Assembly (NCBI GenBank): GCA_900541125.1
Contig: UQIK01000012.1
Coordinates: forward strand, 1 to 61,699
Reading direction: 5' to 3'
Origin: an uncultured Collinsella sp.
Lineage (GTDB): Bacteria > Actinomycetota > Coriobacteriia > Coriobacteriales > Coriobacteriaceae
Length of the DNA stretch: 61,699 nucleotides
The position numbers and the translations under genes are program-made. A model generated the notes under the pieces. That model saw only the letters and a program-made list of their open reading frames with translations. It searched no databases and was not told the DNA's origin. Below, piece by piece: positions 57,563-61,699 of the stretch. The first letter of the stretch is position 1. The number at the start of each line of letters is the position of its first letter.

Positions 57563-58183
57563 TTATTCCGAGGCGTCCTCTGGTGCGGGATGTCGCTCCA
57601 GATAATCGCCCAGCATCTTAAAGTCTTCCTCCAGTAGCTCCTGCCACGCCGGATTGCGCAGCGCTGCTGCCGGATGAAAAGTGGGCATTACTACAAAATG
57701 CCCCATCTGGTGGAACCTGCCGCGCAGCTTAGTAATGCCAATCTCGGTCTTAAGCACAAAGTGCGTCGCGGGGTTGCCGAGCGTCACGATAATATCAGGC
57801 CAGATGCTTCGAATCTGCTCACGCAAAAACGGCGAGCAAGCCAGCACTTCCTCGGGACGCGGATTGCGGTTTCCCGGCGGGCGGCACTTAAGCACGTTGG
57901 CAATGTAGACGTCTTCGCGTTTGAGCCCCGCCAGCGACAAAATGCCGTTGAGGTCCTCGCCTGCCGCCCCCACAAAGGGCTCGCCCTGCAAATCCTCATT
58001 GCGGCCCGGCGCCTCACCGATAAACATCACGCGAGCGCGGGGGTTTCCCACGCCAAACACGATATTGTGACGCGACTGGTAGAGCTGGCAGAGGTGACAA
58101 TCGCCCAGAACGGCCTCGATTTCCTCGAGTGCGACCTCACGTGGCGCCTGATGGGTATGGCCGGGGATGTGCATGACGCCCAT
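57563..58183 (-). CDS. Uracil-DNA glycosylase, family 4 type
   Basis: A 206-aa Fe-S uracil-DNA glycosylase. Motif 1 is GEAPGRNEDLQGEPFVGAAG. The four cluster cysteines are seen in CHLC, LKCRPPGNRNP and LACSPF. Motif 2 is PTFHPAALLR-like (PTFHPAAALRNP). It removes uracil from DNA after cytosine deamination. The start at 58183 has GGAG at 7 bp. It is an ordinary member of the operon between alr and tsaE. Confidence 0.93.
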   Translation of the reverse strand: MGVMHIPGHTHQAPREVALEEIEAVLGDCHLCQLYQSRHNIVFGVGNPRARVMFIGEAPGRNEDLQGEPFVGAAGEDLNGILSLAGLKREDVYIANVLKCRPPGNRNPRPEEVLACSPFLREQIRSIWPDIIVTLGNPATHFVLKTEIGITKLRGRFHQMGHFVVMPTFHPAAALRNPAWQELLEEDFKMLGDYLERHPAPEDASE

Positions 58184-58191
58184 AGCGGCTC

Positions 58192-59337
58192 CTACACGTA
58201 GACCTTGTCGAGACGCATGCCAAAGCCGCAGGCGACCTCGTAGTTAATCGTTCCGCACAGTCGGGCCATCTCGTCCATAGTGATCTCGGCATCGCCATCG
58301 CGGCCGACAATGATCATCTCGTCACCATACTCGGCCTCGGGAATCTCGTGTGCCGGGTTGGACTGAATGGCGACCATAAACTGGTCCATGCAGATATTGC
58401 CAACCTGATGCACGCGCTCGCCTCGATACAGCACATCCATACGATTGGAAAGCGTACGCGATAGGCCATCGGCATAACCGATCGGCAGCGTGCAGATCTG
58501 AACGCGCGTACGCGGTACGCGGTAGGTAAAACCGTAGCCCACGCCCTCACCCATCGCAGGGTGTGCCACGCGCGTCACACGCGCATGGACGCTCATAACG
58601 GGATCAAGCTGCATCACGCGGCCACTCAGCTCGCACGGCTGCATGCCATACAAGCCAACGCCGGCGCGGATCATATCAAAATGCATCGAGGGGTCGAGCA
58701 TCGAGGACGGCGTGTTGGCGCAGTGCACGATACCGCACTCAAAACCCGCATCCTTAATGGCCTGAACGGCCTCGGTAAAGCGCTGGCACTGCAACTTGTA
58801 GTCCCAGCCCGAAGGTTCATCGGCCGTGGCGAAGTGCGTAAATACGCCGTCGCACTGAATACCGCGATGAAAATTTATACCGCGGACAAAGTCGACAACC
58901 TGCGTGTAGTGAACGCCGATACGATTCATGCCCGTCTCGATGGCGAGATGATACTTGCCCACTTTGCCCGCCGCGACGGCACATTCGCCATACGCAAGAG
59001 CAAAGTCAGACGTATAGACCGAGGGCATGATATCAAACTCGAGCAACGTCGGAATGGCCTCGATAGGCGGCTCGCTTAGGATGAGGATGGGTTTCGTAAT
59101 CCCGCCCTGTCGGAGCTCAACGCCCTCGTTAACCGTCGCCACGGCAAACATGTCGGCACCGGCCGAATACATGATCTTGGCGCACTCAACAGCTCCATGA
59201 CCATAAGCATCGGCCTTGACCACGCAGCACAGGCGCTGACGTGGATTCAGCAAGTTCTTATAGGCCCTCGTGTTGCGACGGAGCGCCCCGCGGTCGATCT
59301 CGACCCAGGACCAGCGCGTCAAATCGGCTTTATTCAT
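58192..59337 (-). CDS. alr: Alanine racemase
   Basis: A 381-aa fold-type III PLP enzyme. The PLP-lysine is K41 in CCVVKADAYGHGAVE. The catalytic Tyr lies in GVGYGFTYRVPRT, and ICMDQFMVAI is near the C-terminal beta domain. It makes D-alanine for peptidoglycan. It starts 2 bp after the stop of the hydrate repair gene. The sequence WVEIDRGALRRNTRAYKNLL at the N-terminus is typical. Confidence 0.97.
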   Translation of the reverse strand: MNKADLTRWSWVEIDRGALRRNTRAYKNLLNPRQRLCCVVKADAYGHGAVECAKIMYSAGADMFAVATVNEGVELRQGGITKPILILSEPPIEAIPTLLEFDIMPSVYTSDFALAYGECAVAAGKVGKYHLAIETGMNRIGVHYTQVVDFVRGINFHRGIQCDGVFTHFATADEPSGWDYKLQCQRFTEAVQAIKDAGFECGIVHCANTPSSMLDPSMHFDMIRAGVGLYGMQPCELSGRVMQLDPVMSVHARVTRVAHPAMGEGVGYGFTYRVPRTRVQICTLPIGYADGLSRTLSNRMDVLYRGERVHQVGNICMDQFMVAIQSNPAHEIPEAEYGDEMIIVGRDGDAEITMDEMARLCGTINYEVACGFGMRLDKVYV

Positions 59338-59339
59338 GA

Positions 59340-60956
59340 TTAGTCATCCGACCCTTCGTCCATGATTCCCAGATCTTCGAGCGCATCCTTTGCCGCCAGT
59401 TCCATGGCAGGACCGATCAAGTCGATAAGATCGGTCGCGATGACGCTCTTCTCACCATACTCCGTCGCCGCGGCAAAACCGGCGTAGCTGTGAAGTGCGA
59501 CGGCGTACGAATACAGCAACTCCCAACGATCCATCTCGTCGCGCATGGTGGCAAGCGTGCCGGCCAAAATACCCGCGAGAACATCACCCGAACCGGCAGT
59601 TGCCAGAGAAGCCGGACCCGAGAGCGGCAGCAGCACACGCTCAACGCCACAGATAGCCGTCGTCGGCCCCTTGGCAATGACCACCAGATTGTCGGAGCCT
59701 GCAGCCCAGACAACCTTCTGCGCGGCCGCAATCGCGGTACCAAGGTCGTTCACCTCGTCACCGGCAACCAGACGCGAAAGCTCACGATAGTGCGGCGTCA
59801 TAACCAACGGCTGCTCGCGACGATACATCTCGGGATTACTATCAATACCGTCAATGGCAATCTTAGCAAGGCAGTTGAGTGCATCGGCGTCCAAGATAAG
59901 CGGCACATCAAGCTCGAGCAAGCCCGAAACCACCTGCATAGCGCCGGCAGATGTCGTCATACCGGGACCGCACAGTACACAGCTGTACTTCTTTGCAATC
60001 TCGCACACAGTCATGCGCGCAGCGGCGCCAAAGGAGCCGCGGGAATCAGACGGAATAGCAAAGACGGGAATCGAAGGAAGTGCCATGCGAATAAGATTGG
60101 CGCAAGCGTCAGGAGCCGCGACTGCCACGTAACCAGCACCCGCGCGAGCTGCAGACTTGGCCGCCATAATGGCAGCACCAGGATATTGCGCAGATCCGGC
60201 GACAATAAGCACAGAGCCACGGGAATACTTATCGATATTCGTAGGTAGTGGAGCAAAGTAATCAACTAAGTCACCGGGCTCGACAATCTCGGCGGCGTGG
60301 TCGACATCATCGATGACCTCGTTAAGACGGTCGTAAAGATTGCCGCAGATCAAATCGCCAGCATACTCAGGGCCATCAGCGCTATACAGACCAATCTTGG
60401 GCGCAATCATCGTCACCGTATGCTCGGCACGAATGCAGTCGTCATCAACAACGCCCGTCTCGGCATTCAGGCCCGAGGGGACATCAATGGATACGACACA
60501 ATCGGCGCATTCATTGACCGTAGGAATCCAGATGGAGAACGGCGCACGCAGATTCCCGTGGAACCCGGTACCAAAAATGGCATCGACAACAACATCGGCC
60601 TTATCGATCAAAACCTCGAGTTCGTCACGCGAGGGGCCGACGCAAACGTGCACATCGCGGCCGGCGGTACGACGAGCAACATGACGTGCCAGAGCAGCAG
60701 GAATCTCATCCGGCTCAACCGGAGATACGATATCCACGTCCACACCCTTATGGCTCAGAATATCGGCGGCAACCCAACCGTCGCCGCCATTATTACCAAA
60801 ACCGACCAGAACGAGAACCCGATCGGGATTGAGCTTCAAGACCTCGTTGGCGGCAAACTCACCCGCTAGCTCCATAAGCTCGGCCTTCGAAGTCCCTTCG
60901 CGTTCGATGATATCCTCGAGACGAACGACTTCTTCGGTACTCAAAACCGGTTTCAT
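59340..60956 (-). CDS. nnrE-nnrD: Bifunctional NAD(P)H-hydrate epimerase/dehydratase
   Basis: A 538-aa metabolite-repair enzyme. Residues 1-215 are the epimerase (YjeF_N): VLVLVGFGNNGGDGWVAADI, VVDAIFGTGFHGN. Residues about 230-525 are the ADP- or ATP-dependent dehydratase with SRGSVLIVAGSAQYPGAAIM, LCGPGMTT, MTPHYRELSRL and TAGSGDVLAGILAG. It restores hydrated NADH and NADPH. It directly follows acpS (stop/start adjacent), a common gene pair in Gram-positives. Confidence 0.96.
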   Translation of the reverse strand: MKPVLSTEEVVRLEDIIEREGTSKAELMELAGEFAANEVLKLNPDRVLVLVGFGNNGGDGWVAADILSHKGVDVDIVSPVEPDEIPAALARHVARRTAGRDVHVCVGPSRDELEVLIDKADVVVDAIFGTGFHGNLRAPFSIWIPTVNECADCVVSIDVPSGLNAETGVVDDDCIRAEHTVTMIAPKIGLYSADGPEYAGDLICGNLYDRLNEVIDDVDHAAEIVEPGDLVDYFAPLPTNIDKYSRGSVLIVAGSAQYPGAAIMAAKSAARAGAGYVAVAAPDACANLIRMALPSIPVFAIPSDSRGSFGAAARMTVCEIAKKYSCVLCGPGMTTSAGAMQVVSGLLELDVPLILDADALNCLAKIAIDGIDSNPEMYRREQPLVMTPHYRELSRLVAGDEVNDLGTAIAAAQKVVWAAGSDNLVVIAKGPTTAICGVERVLLPLSGPASLATAGSGDVLAGILAGTLATMRDEMDRWELLYSYAVALHSYAGFAAATEYGEKSVIATDLIDLIGPAMELAAKDALEDLGIMDEGSDD

Positions 60957-61496
60957 CTATGCTCCTAGCGTATCTTGCGAAGCATCGCCCAGGTGCTCCG
61001 TCAATGCTGAATTCTGCAGCTGCTCAAGCTCATCTAAAACAGAGCGAGCCTCTTTAAATGTCTGCGCAACGCGTTCCTTGGTGCTCACCTTTTCTTCCTT
61101 AGGCTTAGGTCGAGCATCTTCGGTAATCGCGATGGCATTCGCAACGGCTAAGTCTCCTGTAAGCGTAATGGAAAGAGCGACCTCAACAACACCCAGCTCT
61201 TGAGCGATCTCGAGTGCACGGCCCGAAAGCAGCGCCTTCGGTTTGCCGAGTTTATCACGCGTAACCGAAACATCCTTGCGACCAACGCCTTGACTAAAAC
61301 CCGTGCCGAGAGCTTTAAGTACCGCCTCGCGCGAAGCAAAGCGGCTGGCATAGTGAGCAGCGGGACGCGATGATGCATCACAATACGCACGCTCTTCTTC
61401 GGTAAACACACGCCGAGCAAACGACGGCGTCTTTTCAAGAATTGATTTCATACGGGAAATCTCGACGATATCAACGCCGATACCAGCTTCAGCCAT
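60957..61496 (-). CDS. acpS: Holo-[acyl-carrier-protein] synthase
   Basis: A 179-aa phosphopantetheinyl transferase starting at MAEAGIGVDIVEISRM (61496) behind TGGAGGTG. The Mg-binding Asp is in GVDIVEI and the conserved Glu in RFASREAVLKALGTG. The core (about 1-125) is standard length. A Lys/Glu-rich helical tail of about 55 residues (PKPKEEKVSTKERVAQTFKE and on) is additional and of unknown role. It heads the operon acpS-nnr-alr-udg-tsaE-tsaBD. Confidence 0.93.
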   Translation of the reverse strand: MAEAGIGVDIVEISRMKSILEKTPSFARRVFTEEERAYCDASSRPAAHYASRFASREAVLKALGTGFSQGVGRKDVSVTRDKLGKPKALLSGRALEIAQELGVVEVALSITLTGDLAVANAIAITEDARPKPKEEKVSTKERVAQTFKEARSVLDELEQLQNSALTEHLGDASQDTLGA

Positions 61497-61525
61497 GTTC
61501 ACCTCCATATCGCACAGACTAAGTT

Positions 61526-61555
61526 ATTGTAGCCCGTTCACAGAAGATGCGACAA
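61526..61555 (-). promoter_or_regulatory. acpS operon promoter
   Basis: On the minus strand TTGTCG (61550-61555) and TACAAT (61526-61531) are 18 bp apart, 30 bp before the acpS start. Confidence 0.55.
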
Positions 61556-61611
61556 ACGAGGGTTATAAAACACAGCTACTATGTGAGACAAAAGCCCGTA
61601 AACGCAAAAAA

Positions 61612-61635
61612 GGGGGAGGCCGCGAGGCCTCCCCC
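61612..61635 (-). terminator. Terminator of a gene beyond the right edge
   Basis: GGGGGAGGCC-GCGA-GGCCTCCCCC is a perfect 10-bp stem, with a run of seven T following on the minus strand (61605-61611). Confidence 0.85.
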
Positions 61636-61638
61636 TTC

Positions 61639-61699
61639 TCAGTCCAAGCGTACGGCTCGGTGCCGTCCACCGGTCAGCGGCGCCCTGGCCTCCCACGGG
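61639..61699 (-). CDS. Possible C-terminal end of a gene (partial)
   Basis: One minus-strand frame is open from the window edge to a TGA (61639-61641) 3 bp before the terminator, ending ...LTGGRHRAVRLD. The piece is too short to identify, and a non-coding RNA end is also possible. Confidence 0.25.
   Translation of the reverse strand, partial: PWEARAPLTGGRHRAVRLD

Noticed and set aside
61639..61699. End of an RNase P RNA, SRP RNA or tmRNA
   Set aside because: None of the conserved motifs of these RNAs can be seen in the 60 bases available, so only a weak partial-gene call was kept.

Overview
The window looks like a chromosomal segment of a high-GC, Gram-positive gut actinobacterium of the class Coriobacteriia, most likely Collinsella or a close relative. 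This is inferred from gene content and style: GC-rich codon use, many PTS and GntR genes, Tat-type signals, a HisZ-HisG fusion and a TsaB-RimI-TsaD fusion. No rRNA or complete mobile element is present to settle the species.

Layout. 1-5400: NUDIX hydrolase, a UBA-like membrane protein with a two-component system, an orphan PTS EIIB with a VOC protein, a membrane-anchored helical protein and tRNA-Leu(TAA). 5400-11000: Ppx/GppA, a DivIC/FtsB-like protein, enolase, MazG, a YfcE-type phosphodiesterase and a stand-alone LarC C-terminal domain. 11100-20150: a complete histidine pathway (hisZG-D-C-B-H-A-F-I-E on the minus strand, with a convergent PHP-type histinol-phosphatase). 20400-28400: a mannose-family PTS with FrlB-like and FrlC-like enzymes and two overlapping GntR regulators, probably for Amadori products (fructoselysine or glucoselysine). 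The FrlB-like gene occurs twice with apparently identical DNA. 28400-33000: hypothetical protein, LacI regulator, MurB and a Tat-exported peptidoglycan hydrolase. 33000-46700: GalE, MalQ, glycogen phosphorylase, a sugar ABC transporter with its GntR regulator, and a PTS EIICB fused to a HAD phosphatase. 46800-49000: polyprenyl synthase, a leaderless peptidoglycan-binding-domain protein and tRNA-Gln(TTG). 49000-54700: a JetD-like TOPRIM protein, CstA and several palindromic repeats. 54700-61600: an operon acpS-nnrE/D-alr-udg-tsaE-tsaB/rimI/tsaD.

The sugar genes form a coherent alpha-glucan and Amadori-product economy: imported maltose-type sugars and stored glycogen feed MalQ and GlgP, while the mannose-type PTS and the deglycase handle glycated amino acids. 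Three promoters of the latter locus share a paired TTAATACCRRT motif, which ties them to one regulator.

The most unusual signal is non-coding. Four copies of a repeat have a nearly constant core of about 69 nt, but each is enclosed by its own unrelated 30-44 bp (near-)perfect inverted arms. Both tRNA genes are followed by an element that starts with an inverted copy, and ends with a direct copy, of that tRNA's own 3' end. Further palindromes lie in many gaps, including a three-unit hairpin array with an 80-bp period. These may reflect an undescribed class of elements whose outer arms are unit-specific, and they deserve a genome-wide comparison.
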